Notes: generated by a model not told the origin, from the sequence alone. Positions 44,083 through 55,815 are shown, counted from the stretch's first letter. The stretch: DNA of 64,000 nucleotides from Myoxocephalus aenaeus (GCA_038501785.1 JBAMJR010000040.1:11237501-11301500), one strand, 5' to 3'. Translations and numbers: made by a program.

Positions 44083-45499
44083 TGCTGTCAAGCGATTAAA
44101 ATATTTAATCTCGATTAATCGCATTTATGTCATAGTTAACTCGCGATTAATCGCAATTAATCGCAATATTTTTTTTTTGCATTTTAATGCTCTTATCAAC
44201 ATGAAAAAGTGGATTGGCTTGCTTTATTTTATTGAAAAACAACTGCCAAACAGGGCGGTACAAAATAAAATCACTAATAAAATTATAAAGTGCACCAGAC
44301 ATGAAAACGGGTCAGGGGTGAAAAAGGTGAGAAGGATATTACCCCTCTAGGAGGGTCCGGGAGCATGCTCCCCCGTAAGAAACATGCAAATATTCCATAT
44401 TTTAAAGCATCAATCTGATGCATTTTGAGATGCATTTTTTGCCAACCTGGGGAGAGCTGGAGAAACTTAACTTCAGCCATGAGTCAAAAATGATTATGGC
44501 CTCCTTACTAAGTATTATGCAAGCCATTTCATGCCAGCCTGTCACTGGGTCTAACATTTACAGTATATGAGGCACAATGTGGTAAGGGATAGCATGGCTG
44601 CCTTTGTTAGCATCATTTATATCTTTGATGCAGAGAATGCATCTGGCGAATCCCTGCCTGTTGATTTTGGAGAATACATCTCCTAGATGAAAGGACACCT
44701 CTTGCCCTTTTATTGAGACCTTGCCTTCCAGTTTTAGCCACGACCAGATCCAGCTGCATTTCAATCCAGCTGTTTAACAATGGCTGCATCCTTCTCCCCT
44801 AACACACTAATTCTGCAAAAATAATGTTTGTATTGGTGTTAACTTCTAGTTTAGCCTTATTCAGACCTGCCAACCTTGATATATAACCTATATATTGATA
44901 AGTCATTAAATACTCGTCATGCATTATATTGCATTGCATATAATGTGTGCTGGTCAATTAGTCTAAAATTAATTTTAGACTAATTTTTGGCGTACTTTGA
45001 CGTCAAAATGCGTATCCGCTACGCAAATTGCGTACAGGTTGGCAGGTCTGCTTATTGATAGAACGGTGGACCACTTTACCTTCTGCCTTGTCAGTCCCCT
45101 CACCTCAAAATCTGCCTCCTCAAAAACAGTAGCGTTAGCTAATAATTTTCCACCGGAGCTTTAGCTAGCTGGCTAACGTTGCGTTCTGTCCTGCTGTGTT
45201 CAATGTGTTCACTCGCGCTCCCTTCTGGCACGCGCACCTGTTCTCAGTTCACTGAATATCATTCATTTTGCCGTATCGCGCTCACCATTCATTCATTTCA
45301 AACCGTAACGTTAGCCTAGCTTCCAAGCCCAAACGGCGTGCCTATTGTTTTGCTTCCGGTTGACCTACATCCGACGTGGTGCTCGCGGAAAAAAAAAATT
45401 TGAAAAATTAAAATGCGTTAACGCCGTTAATAAAATTGACGGCGTTAAAATTGGTTTGCGTTAACGCCGTTAATAACGCGCTAATATGACAGCACTAAT
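44080..45499. mobile_element. hAT-like element with TTAGTGCTGTCA ends, inserted in a TA tract
   Basis: Left end TTAGTGCTGTCAAGCGATTA, right end ATATGACAGCACTAA. Near the left end are repeated GATTAATCGC motifs, near the right end repeated GTTAACGCCGTTAAT motifs. Both flanks are (TA)n, so the target duplication is hidden but consistent with insertion into TA repeat. There is no transposase frame in the 1.4 kb. A 189-bp MITE is nested at 44862-45050. Confidence 0.8.
44862..45050. mobile_element. nested MITE, 189 bp, 6-bp target duplication
   Basis: Left end CAGACCTGCCAACCT, right end AGGTTGGCAGGTCTG, a perfect 15-bp inverted repeat, flanked by CTTATT on both sides (44856-44861 and 45051-45056). 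The interior holds TTTTAGACTAATTTTTGG and TTGACGTCAAAATGCG and is non-coding. It was inserted after the outer element. Confidence 0.9.
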
Positions 45500-45521
45500 A
45501 TATATATATATATATATATAG

Positions 45522-46740
45522 AGGGAGATTTGTAATTGAGGGCATCACTGACAAGTGACCATTTATTTGAAAACAAGAACATTTCTTGTTTAGGACATCA
45601 AACTGTTGAAAATGCCACTGCCAGATAAACTTTACAAAGAGAAAGCTAAATGTTTTACAAAAGATTTAATACTCAATTTGTTTAATTTTGAGCAGTTGTG
45701 AGTTGCTCTGCTATGTCATTGTGCATTATACTGGGGGGGCAATAGTGTACATACATATAAACTCTGTAGCATGAACAGTGGTCTTGCCAGGGGAAGAGGA
45801 GGGGAAGGGGGGGTTGGTTAGGAAAGGCAAGACCTCGCACCTAACTCGGTGGCACTCCGTCGACTATTATCCTAGTGATCCCGGAGGAAATGATAATCCT
45901 CATCCGATATTGGTATAACACCTTCGGTCTTTTATCTCGCCCCATGCTAAATCGTTAGGTTTTTGTGTTATACCTTCTCTCTACCTATTTTGACACCATC
46001 TCATCATTATGACAAACACTGCAAAAGTCTTCATCCAAAGATACTCACCTTAAGTTTCTTTGGTAGATTCAGTCGTCACTTCTGTATCTCACGGTGGATG
46101 GACAGGGATAGAGGGTTTAAATTGTTTTAAAGAACCAGAATCCTTGTTTTGGTTTCAGTCCCTTACCAATGGTAAGGCCGAGTTTTATTCAAAGTTTATC
46201 TTACATACAACAATTTCAATTCAATCAAACAGTTTAAAAATCACAAGTAACTAAGAGAAAGGGTTATGTCCAGAGCTGGTGAATAAACACCTCTTCTCTC
46301 TTCTCTCCTACTGCACAGAATTGCCAGGCACCCCTCTCCTGATAGTAGAAGTTTCTTCCAGACTCTAAAGCTGGAGAAATCTGATTTTTCTCCTTTTCTA
46401 GTAAAGATGCTAGATGCATATTAAGTCCAGTTTTCTCAGAATCTGGTGCAATCCCTTTTCAGACTGAGATCTGGTGAAAATCCTTTTTTCTTCTCTGCCC
46501 TATGCATCAGCTCTTGTACCTCACAGACACACTTAACCCCTCCTCCTCTTCTTCAAGGGTCAATCCTAGATCCTGTCTCTAAGGTCAACCACTGAGGGTT
46601 TGTTGCCTAATATGGTAACACTGCTGTATCCTATTACACAGGAGAGCTTTTTACAATACCATAATATAGACAAGATTATAAAACATAGCAACTTATAGCA
46701 TCCTATGCATTTTATGTGGTCAAATCACAAACTTGAAATT
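45522..46740. other. no gene recognised; possible LTR-like stretch
   Basis: 45781-45810 is purine-rich (GGGGAAGAGGAGGGGAAGGG). 46000-46620 holds pyrimidine-rich, LTR-like sequence without paired ends. I cannot support a specific element. Confidence 0.35.
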
Positions 46741-46763
46741 GAAATAAAAACCAAACAGTATAC

Positions 46764-47498
46764 ATGTTCAACGGTTGTACAGAAAAAGAAAATTATTATA
46801 CGTTTATAATAGTTAGACTTTTTTACTTTCAAGACATAGACATAGATCCTGATCAGAACCTTCTTGATAACATCTATCCAAATTGTTGCTACTACACGGA
46901 GGAACAGTTCAATACCACTATTAAATATGACCTTGGTATATCTATTATCCATTTTAATATTAGAAGTCTTTACGCAAATGTTCTAAGTATAAAAGATTAC
47001 CTAAGTCAGTTCAAAAAACCCTTCAACATTATTGCCATTTCAGAAACATGGATAAATGCAGAGAGGGGGTCTGACTTCTTTATTAAGGGATATGAGTTTC
47101 ATAGCAATAGTAGAGCAAATGGACCTGGTGGTGGTGTAGCACTATTTGTGGAAGAAGGTCTATCTTACAAGGTTCTAGATAACTTGTCAGTAACTATTGA
47201 TGATGTAATGGAAAGTATTACTATTGAAATAGAAATGGGGAGAATGAAAAATGTAATTATCAGCTGTCTCTACAGAAAACCAGGATCCAATATTGATACA
47301 TTTATCACAAATATGGAAAAATTGTTTAGCTCAACAAAACAAAAAAATATTTATATTTGTGGGGATTATAATATTGTTTTATTGAATCCAAACAAGCATA
47401 AATCAACAAATGAATTTATTGAAATAATGTATAGTATGAGTCTTCCCAACAATAACCAAACCAACCAGAATAACATCACATTGTGCCTCCCTAATTGA
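46764..47498 (+). pseudogene. LINE ORF2 5' part: AP endonuclease
   Basis: An open frame of 244 codons. The endonuclease begins at about residue 57 with ISIIHFNIRSLYAN (catalytic Asn), IIAISETWINAE (Glu), ANGPGGGVALFVEEG, VIISCLYRKPG and IYICGDYNIVLLNP (Asp/Asn box). It runs out of frame near 47440: after MYSMSL the true continuation (PTITKPTRITSHCASLIDN) lies in another frame, which joins the next open frame at 47518. One small indel therefore separates the two halves. Confidence 0.88.
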
Positions 47499-47517
47499 TA
47501 ATATTTTTACAAATAAT

Positions 47518-49785
47518 ATGGAGAGTAAAGTGATAAGTGGAATATTAATGAACGATATTAGTGATCACCTGCCTGTCTTTCTAATTTATGAATGTAATTA
47601 TAGAAAAAAGAGTGAGTTAAAGGAAATTAAATATAAAAGAATAAGAACTGAAGAATCTATAGTTGCTCTAAAAAATGAGCTAATGAGTTGGAATTGGACC
47701 AGTGTGTACAATGAAACAGAGGCAGATAAGGTTTATGATATAATTTTAGATACATTCAATGATCTATATGCTAAGCACTGCCCTCGTAAGCCGTATAAGA
47801 CCAACAATCGTTTTGCAGGAAACCCCTGGATGACCAAGGGGCTTCAAAATGCATGTAAAAAAAAGAATAGCTTGTATAGACACTTTATAAAAATGAAAAC
47901 GAAGGAGGCAGAGATTAAATATAAGAAATATAAAAATAAATTAATAACTATTATGAGACTGTGCAAGAAGGATTATTATACTAAACTACTAGATAAGAAT
48001 AAAAATAATGTTAAAGGTATATGGAATATATTAAATAATATTATTAGAAATAAACAAAAAAATCTAACATATCCTGATCACTTCACAGATAAGGGAAGGC
48101 AAATTATTACAATGAAGGAGGTGGTTGATGGTTTTAATAACTTCTTTGTTGATGTTGGGCCCAATCTTGCCAAAGAAATAAAGGATACTGGAAAGACACC
48201 AGAAGTAATGGAATGGGACGAGAGAACTGCTGATTCAATGTCTTTGGGAACGGTTGATAGGATGGAAATTATTGATATAGTAAATAATAGTACCAACAAA
48301 ACTTCCACTGATTGGAATGACATTGATATGTCATTGATAAAGAAAATAATTGAAGGAATTGCTGATCCACTAACTCATATGTGCAACTTGTCATTCAAAA
48401 CCGGCACCTTCCCAGATAAAATGAAACTGGCTAAAGTCATTCCAATATACAAAGCCGGCAATAAACATCAATTCACAAATTATAGACCTGTTTCCCTACT
48501 ACCACAGTTCTCAAAGATACTTGAGAAACTATTTGTGAAAAGACTGGATGATTTTATTGACAAACATAATTTATTAAATGATAGTCAGTACGGTTTTAGA
48601 TCATCTAGATCAACATCCATGGCCCTTATGGAGCTAGTAGAAGAAATCTCAGGATGCATTGATAAAAGGAAATATGCAATTGGTGTTTTTATTGACCTAA
48701 AGAAGGCTTTTGATACAATTGACCATGGGATATTGCTAAAAAAAATGGAGTGGTATGGTGTCAGAGGGGTAGCACTCACCTGGTTACAAAGCTATATTCG
48801 TAATAGGAAGCAATTTGTCCAACTGGGTAACCATAAATCAATGTGCCTAAATACGACCTGCGGTGTTCCACAGGGGTCAGTGTTGGGACCCAAACTGTTT
48901 ATTTTATATATTAATGATATTTGGAAAGTGTCAAATATTTTAAAATTGGTGGTTTTTGCAGATGACACAAATATTTTATGTTCGGGGGAAGATTTGCAGC
49001 AGCTATTATTAATGGTCAAAAGTGAATTGAAAAAAATTAAATGTTGGTTTGATGTAAACAAATTATCGTTAAACCTGAACAAAACAAAGTTTATGATATT
49101 TGGAAATCGTCAAATTAAGCAAGATGTGAGTTTGGAAATTGAAAACATAACAATTGAAAGAGTTCACGAAATTAAGTTTCTGGGGGTTTTAATTGATCAT
49201 AAGCTCTGCTGGAAACCTCATATTAAATATTTGTGCTCCAAAGTATCCAGAAGCATTGGAATACTGGGAAAAACCAAACACTTTTTAGATCAGAAATCAC
49301 TCAAAATTCTTTATTATGCACTTATTGATCCGTATCTGTCCTACTGTGCTGAGGTATGGGGAAATGCATACAAAAGCACTATACAAAAGATTTGCACATT
49401 ACAAAAAAGGGTCATAAGGATGATTCATCATGCTGGCTACCTTGACCATACTAATTCCCTGTTTTTAAAATCTGGTATTTTAAAGTTTAAGGACCTCGTT
49501 GATTTTAAAATTGGTCAAATTATGTTTAAAGCCTTTAACAACGTGTTACCAGGCAACATTCAATTGATGTTCATGTTAAGAGAGGGAACATACAATTTAA
49601 GAGGGAATTTTAACTTTAAACAGCCAACCATCCACACAAATCTGAAAAGTATGTGCATCTCTGTTTATGGTGTGAAACTGTGGAACAAATTAGACGAGGA
49701 CAAACAAATGTGCATTAACTTGGGACAATTCAAACATAAGTTCAGGCAGTCTCTCTTGGTCGGATATCGGGAACTGGACTGGTAA
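47518..49785 (+). pseudogene. LINE ORF2 3' part: reverse transcriptase, 755 codons open
   Basis: Continues the endonuclease with SDHLPVFLIYE (the final catalytic His box, residues 17-27), then the linker NPWMTKGLQNACKKKN. The reverse transcriptase follows: NYRPVSLLPQFSKILEK, motif A FIDLKKAFDTIDHG (about residue 390), motif B GVPQGSVLGPKLFILYIND, motif C VVFADDTNILCSG (about residue 480), NLNKTKFMIFG and the thumb-like region. The C terminus is LWNKLDEDKQMC to SLLVGYRELDW. No stop occurs after the Met at 47518, so apart from the frameshift near 47440 the element is nearly coding-competent. Confidence 0.92.
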
Positions 49786-50105
49786 TTTTTAATTTTTATT
49801 CTTGGCATTGTATGTTTTTTAAGTAGGGCTCTATTTTATTTTATTACATATTAAAGATTAAATGTTTTAAATGTTAAGATTTATTATTATTATTACTTCT
49901 TTTTTTTCTTTTTTCTTTCTCTTTCTAATTTTTTGTGTGTTATTATATGATGAGTTAAGGGGGGCTGAACTTGATAAGCCTCGCTTCTTTCAGCCCCTTC
50001 TTGAACTTGCACAACATTTCTTTTATTTTGTATTACTTGGTGTGCTGTCTGTTTTGTGCTTGTTTGAGAGAAATAAAAAAAATTCAATATTTTTCCTCGA
50101 TCACT

Positions 50106-50758
50106 CAACAGCTCCCTCAAAAGTGTGTGCTTGAGTCTGAGAATACTTCATTGTGTCACTGTTTCAATGTAAACACAAAACAGACCCAAATCCCGCTTAG
50201 AATGACTGTTGTCTGGAATAGAGACACAGCTTCTGTCAATACTTCACATACTTAGTAAAGCCTGTGTCCATTCTCTATTGAGACATTATCCTGGGTCCAC
50301 TCTCTGCTGCCCTCCAGTGTTAGTGAAGTGATAGGACGAATCGAAGACCCACAAAATATACTACCAGCCGTTCTCATTCCCAGGGTGTCAAATACCTTCC
50401 CTTTGTCACGCTTCTGATACTAACTCACAAAGCATCCTTCAGCTTCTGTAGAATGAGCACCAAGTTTTGAAGTAACTACAATTTAAAACAATCCGCGTAA
50501 TTTTTAGATGCTAAGAATATTTTAGATGCTAAAAGAGTAAAAAGAGTGTGGTGATCTAGAATAATGACAGAACAAATAACACATAGGTTCATTGGTCTTT
50601 TCATGGAATCTGTTGACAATAACAAATATAGAATAGCACCAGATTATAATTCTTATTATATAAATACTGTGATATTTATCAATGACTTTACAACATTGAT
50701 TGGAAACTTTAAGTGCAATTAAAAAATTAAGAAAGCGGTAGTTACACTTTTCCACACA
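50106..50758. other. no feature recognised
   Basis: AT-rich sequence between the LINE end and a GA microsatellite. Nothing supported. Confidence 0.5.
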
Positions 50759-50759
50759 C

Positions 50760-50796
<37 letters not shown>
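50759..50796. repeat. (GA)n microsatellite
   Basis: About 19 GA units. Confidence 0.95.
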
Positions 50797-50797
<1 letters not shown>

Positions 50798-52086
50798 AGC
50801 TGCTGTTCTACTCTCATCATCCTGCTGCTGATGGAAAGAAAAACATCATCCTCTCTCAATTCTCTCCCTCTCTTTCTCATTACTTACACAACTCTCCCTC
50901 ATTGGCACAACATCACAAGTAACAACATCCACACATACATTACATACATGCATACATATGTGTGTGGGAGCAGCGAATGGGTGGTGGGGGTGGGGTATCT
51001 CAGCTGTTGGGTTTGTCAAAAGCCTGGGAAAGTGGCGTGCCCCCCCCCCCTCCTTCCTCCCCCTCCTGCAGTTCAATCTACTTGTGGTTTCCATTCAGCC
51101 CTGCCTCATGTCTGTGTGAAACCTGAAGACTTGATTCTGATCATTTTTGGGAGATGACTGTGTACTAAGACAGCTGAGTAGCACAGGGGGGCTTAAACAA
51201 CCATTTGGACACAAACATGAGAACTTATATTTGCCAGTGATTCATGAAAAGTTGCGAGTGTGATTTTTGCTTTTTTTAAGAGCTAATTCTCTCAAAAGAG
51301 GAGGTCAACATGCAATATATTCCTCAGGATCACATCACTGTTGTGGAGGTGCCACAGAATTCAGCTGAGTTGAACTTTCAAACTTCAACTTCCTTGTTAA
51401 ATTACACATAATCTATGAGTAATTTGTCTAGATGTTGGATATGGAGAGCAGACTGTTGCAAAAGGAAAACACGGGAGTCTGCCTCTCCCGCCAGGTGCTC
51501 CCATATGAAGGTAGATTTGTTTCTTTATTACGCACACAAAAAACATGTTTTGAGAGCAAATTTCTCGTTTGTAACTAGAATTTCTGGCTACAATTAAAAA
51601 TTGTTTGCTCTCAAACCTACGCTCTCAAAAAAACAACCTTCGCTCTCAAAACGAAAAGCTACAACTTGTGTTTGGAGGTAGTGGGCGGGGCATCGATGCT
51701 GAATGAGTGAGGAGTTTCTATTGGTGGGTTCGTCTGGGCTCTTGGCACGCTACGCTAACGGGGGGTTACAGTGAGAAGGGTATGGAGGTAAATTGACATC
51801 ATATTGCTCTGTGTTTTGTCAAAAGTATTTTAAATGTAGCAGCACTTCCTTTTGTTTTCATGTTGTTAGTGCCGTGGAGTCTTTTTTTTTTAAAGAACGA
51901 CATGGAGGGCTGCGTGTTGACATGAAGCCCCACTTTCTGCGTGCATGTAACGTTAGTAGCCCACAGTGAGCTAACATTACATGCACCAGATGCACGACTG
52001 TGTTAGCTAAGGTTAGATACGCATGTATGACACAATTAAGCAATAAGGTACGAGAGGCAGTACTGTATCGTCAATGTACAGTTCAA
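50797..52086. other. no gene recognised; GCTCTCAAA-rich segment
   Basis: 51547-51655 has TTTTGAGAGC and several GCTCTCAAA motifs in both orientations, which could fold or be the inside of a MITE. 51660-51790 is locally GC-richer (GGGCGGGGC), but I see no transcript evidence. Confidence 0.4.
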
Positions 52087-52131
52087 GGGTGTTGTTAGGC
52101 CCGACGCGGAGCGGAGGGCCTAACAACACCC
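52087..52131. repeat. perfect 16-bp inverted repeat, GC-rich loop
   Basis: GGGTGTTGTTAGGCCC (52087-52102) and GGGCCTAACAACACCC (52116-52131) are exactly complementary around a 13-nt loop GACGCGGAGCGGA. This makes a stable hairpin in either strand. Confidence 0.95.
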
Positions 52132-52156
52132 AGCTCCTGGAGCTCCTGGATATAGG

Positions 52157-52400
52157 TGGTTTTAGCTTAGCTTTTTATAACTTTTTTATGTTAGCTTTGT
52201 ATAACTTTTTATGTTAGCTTTTTATAACATGTTTTTATAATATAGGTATGAGTTTTAGGCTGTTAGAGATTTCCACTCTGTCAAATAAGTCACACACATA
52301 CATAGTTATGAACTGATATAGTCCATGTCTGTTTAGAGATTTCCACTCTGAGATAAGTAACACACACAGTTATGAACTGATATAGCCCATTCTTGTAGAT
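52157..52400. repeat. local tandem duplications
   Basis: 52157-52230 carries three variants of ATGTTAGCTTTTTATAACTT. 52267-52390 carries two copies of an approximately 65-75-bp block (AGAGATTTCCACTCTG ... AGTTATGAACTGATATAG). Non-coding. Confidence 0.85.
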
Positions 52401-52986
52401 TTATATTATTGTTTAGTTTACATAATAAATTATGTAAAAAAGGGGGATTGATAATATAAATCGTTATATTCTGTAGATATTCATTTCATTATTCTTATGT
52501 CTATTAGAGTTCAGATTGTGCGAGGTCAGTTTAACAAATACTGTCTGTGAGAAGTTTCTGTGAGAAACGTTCCTCAAGGTTTTCACACCTATTTATCAGT
52601 ATATTGACATTAGGGAAGCAGACTGGTCGTTGCACGTTCCAGTCTTGTGAGAAAAGATGAGAACACGATTCTCCTCCTCTTAGAAACGTTAGAGCCAATA
52701 GAAATGTTAGATGTTCATGACGGAAAACCGTGTATTAAAGAGCCGACCTTCCGGCTGTTCGGGGTGTTGTTTGGACGGTCAACCTGCGTGTTGACTGGAC
52801 GACTCCCTGCTTTTGCAACTGCAGCGCCTATTACTTTACTTGTGATCACTTAGTAAATAAATTTAGAGAACGAGAGAAGTTGTTGAACTGAATTCTTCCA
52901 GAGGCTACACCAGGCATCTAATAATTAGCACGCATTAACAGTTGGCTGGCTAAAGCGCGTAAAGATTAGCCTACTAAAGCCAAGTC
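52401..52986. other. no gene recognised
   Basis: A 68-codon open frame at 52647-52853 (plus) has no recognisable motif. The rest is AT-rich. Confidence 0.4.
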
Positions 52987-53725
52987 CTACCAAATGTCAT
53001 CCGAAGCGGCCGCGCTCTTCTTTGGGTGCAGGTAAAATGCAGGTGCGTTGGGGGGTAGGAGTGACAGATACTTTTCCAAGGAGGCGACAGGACAGCGGGG
53101 GTTTCCTGGAAGAGAATACATGTAGCCACACCGACTGTCCTTCTTGCGGTCCTGTGGATCTTTATGATTCTTTGTCTCGTTGAATGTCATGCTGGCATAC
53201 TTCTGTCCATTCTCAGTGAAAACAGCGAACGACCCTGTGGTTAGCTGACGGTTACCCTCCTTCCCTCGTCGTCCAAAGTGCAGTTGGATATCGAACTAGA
53301 CCCTCTGGTGAGACTTTTCTAACTAGACCCTCTGGTGTGGTCGGATCCAGTGAGGCCTTTAAGTGGCTAGATCGCAGGCTGGTATGGATCCATGATGTTT
53401 TGTTTTGTTGTGTCCCTGTCGTCTACGGGTTTTTACAACGACAACTAAAACATTGTTTGCGGACGTGAACGCGCTGTCCTTCATTAAACACCAGCACCGA
53501 CTCAACGGTGGATCATTTAGGTATCTGTTCAGTCCCGAACGCAGGCAGGCGTAACTGCTGATGCCGTAGTGGTCACCCTTACCATTGCGCACCGTGCCAT
53601 AGAAATCCCGCAGTATTTCGTTCATATCTTCTCTCTTTATGGTTCAGGTCTACCGTTTTCCCATCTCTTCGCACCAGTTGGTGAAGCAGTTAATTGCTGA
53701 CGGTGTTTTTTTCGTTGCGCAACAT
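52987..53725 (-). pseudogene. Crypton-type tyrosine recombinase (DUF3504-like), decayed
   Basis: On the minus strand the order matches the recombinase domain of Cryptons and of their domesticated relatives (ZMYM2, QRICH1, KIAA1958). First comes SAINCFTNWCEEMGKR, then after two stops MNEILRDFYGTVRNGKGDHY, GISSYACLRSGLNRYLNDPP and DSAFTSANNVLVVVVKTRR. Next, after a duplication and frameshift, come DIQLHFGRRGKEGNRQLTTG (carrying the FGRRG.EG Arg motif), FAVFTENGQKYASMTFNETK and GNPRCPVASLEKYLSLLPP. A 27-30-bp direct repeat (CCAGAGGGTCTAGTT, twice, 53293-53340) sits at the frameshift. The C-terminal part with the catalytic Tyr was not found. It is a broken mobile-element gene, not a host one. Confidence 0.82.
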
Positions 53726-53969
53726 TTCATAAGTCTCAATTTCTTATGGTAGCATGACGTCCACCTGAATTATCCTCTTTAGCTAATCACTCATCAAAAG
53801 TCATTCCCCCCAAAAGATCAAAGTTGCCAACTGTCGAGCTTGAAATGACAACTAACGGTCACACAATTCAAATCTACCCATTATTTTAAGTGCGCACTGA
53901 TATGGAACGCTCTGGTAAATGTAAACAGGCTGTACAGTACTTTATTCTTTACTCTCAACCAATCAGAAT

Positions 53970-54407
53970 TGTCACGGATTCCCCGTCATATTAAGTGTTT
54001 TTTCATCCTGTCTGTCAGTTCTAACCACTCTCCTGTCATTCCAGATCCTGCCACCCACGTCTGATTACCCCTCATCACCGTCACCTGGCCCTCACACCCA
54101 TCTCACCTGCAGCCCGTTCCCTCATTAGCTCACTATTTAGGTCCCCTCACTTGCACGTGTCCTCTGCCAGATTGTCTTGTCCATTTTGCCAAACTCTCCA
54201 GCGTATCCCTGTACTTCTGTCTACCTGTCCTGACCCCGTTTTTGCCTGTCTTTGCCTACCTTGGATTTTGCCTGCCCCTTATCAGATTTGTTTGCCTGTT
54301 TGATTGATCTCCTGGTTTTGACCCCTGCCTGAATATACTACTAAAGAACTTTGCCTGCCACCTGCCTCAGTTGTGCTTTTGAACTCTATTGTCTACTGTG
54401 CCTCACA
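53970..54407 (+). mobile_element. solo LTR, 438 bp, perfect 5-bp target duplication
   Basis: Starts TGTCACGGATTCCCCGTCAT and ends TACTGTGCCTCACA, flanked by AGAAT on both sides (53965-53969 and 54408-54412). 5-bp duplications and TG...CA ends are typical of Ty3/gypsy-type and related LTR elements. The U3 is C/T-rich with a TATA-like CTATTTAG (54133). A diverged reversed copy is at 23668-24090. Confidence 0.92.
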
Positions 54408-54587
54408 AGAATGCTTGATTTGATCTACCCGTATTGTAATTTAAAATAAACTATGAGTTTGTTTTTCTCAGACCGAGGTAGGTACAGTTACAACCATGTT
54501 ACCGTCTTGTATTAAACTGGATGAAGATAAGCTGAAATTGAATAAGCCATTAAATCCTTAAAACTTGCTAGCTAAAGTAGGGTGACC

Positions 54588-54893
54588 AGACGTCCTCTTT
54601 TTCCCGGACATGTCCTCTTTTCGAGACCTAAAAAAAGCGTCCGGCAGGGATTCCAAAAACGTCCGGGATTTTGCTACGTCCGGGAAAATAGTTATTACCC
54701 CTTACAAGTTTTGGAAATGGTATCTCCCTCACGTTCCACCTTCTTGCGCAAGCTCTGACTGTAGAGAGAACTGTCATTGGTCGACCGATCTCAACGTAAA
54801 TGTAAGTTCACAGCATGCTACACACTACTGCTACCCCCCCGCGACGAAGTGTCCTCTTTTTCACAAACTCAAATCTGGTCCAGAGTCATAAGA
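54588..54893. repeat. GGGTGACCAGACGTCC repeat, probable MITE
   Basis: Begins TAGGGTGACCAGACGTCCTC and repeats the phrases CGTCC, CCGGGA and GTCCTCTTTTTC at both ends (54590-54620 and 54848-54862). The right boundary and target duplication are uncertain. Confidence 0.5.
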
Positions 54894-55815
54894 TAAGTCC
54901 GGCGCCAAAACCGTGTGTTGGATGGTGTATCTCTTGATGACAGTACAGGAAATGTAACTCTGACATCCTTGTCAATGTACCCAAAGCTTAATTATGTTAA
55001 CTTAGTCATAGCTATTGATAGCCTAGCCGACATCGCCAGTCTGACAAACCATTTTAGCTACGGAAATTAGCATCTCATTTGATATTAACCACCATCGCGT
55101 TAGCATTGGTTGCTATCATTAGCATCGGTTGCTATCATTAGCCGTTTTCTCCTGGCATCAATATGATTGGAAGAGACATTGGGGTTGGGGCATTTCTTTA
55201 CTATGAGCTACTTCAGATAGTCTAAAACTTCAGATGAAAATATTGTTGCAGTAAATACCAACATTATTATTAATTTACAAGAGGCAGGGTCCTATGTCTC
55301 CAAGGAGGAGGCACTTAATACACATGTGCTAAACTGTTTCCATCCACAGCAGCATCTAACAATCACTAAACCCACAAATGTAAAAAAAAAATTAAGTAAC
55401 TACACTACATTAATACACTCTGCTGTTTTGTTGTATATATTGAGCATCGTTCATTCCTGTTATTTGTGTGTCTTGCTACTGTGACAAACACATTTCCCCT
55501 TGGGGATGAATAAAGTATCTCTCTATCTATTTAGACAACTTATGTTAGCATAGTTAGTGATATCATGTCGTGAAGGTGAGGCACGAGTTATTCATAATTT
55601 GCTCGGTGTTTTTGATCAAATAATTACACTCAAACATTACATTGATATACTGTCATTGTAATACGTACTTTTTTTCTTTTAATGTCAGAATGAAAACCAA
55701 CAACCAACACGTCAGGTAATTGCTTAATTTGTTTTTCGATACAGCCTGTGTGACAGTAATGCATTACACTCTAACGTCCTTTTACCGTGTTCATACATCT
55801 AAACTCCCTTTCCAG
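54894..55815. other. no gene recognised; a LINE-like 3' tail at 55480-55545
   Basis: 55485-55540 reads ACAAACACATTTCCCCTTGG then GGATGAATAAAGTATCTCTC, which matches the 3' terminus style of Rex1-type LINEs. GCATTGGTTGCTATCATTA is repeated in tandem at 55100-55140. Nothing else is recognised. Confidence 0.55.

Larger units (their letters stand above)
46750..50105 (+). mobile_element. APE-type non-LTR retrotransposon (CR1/jockey group), nearly complete ORF2
   Basis: Contains endonuclease and reverse transcriptase (next entries), then a 3' UTR with GGGGGGCTGAACTTGATAAG and CTTTCAGCCCCTTCTTG (a stem-forming GGGGCTGAA/TTCAGCCCC pair) and an end in AGAAATAAAAAAAATTCAAT at about 50070-50090. The 5' end is not defined; no ORF1 precedes it. 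It is distinct from the L2 family in protein sequence and 3' UTR. Confidence 0.88.

Noticed and set aside
46000..46700. LTR of an endogenous retrovirus
   Set aside because: A purine-rich tract and an LTR-like texture are suggestive, but no paired ends, target duplication, primer site or coding remnant was found.
49893..50134. Frames across the LINE 3' UTR
   Set aside because: Shadow frames of T-rich 3' UTR sequence.
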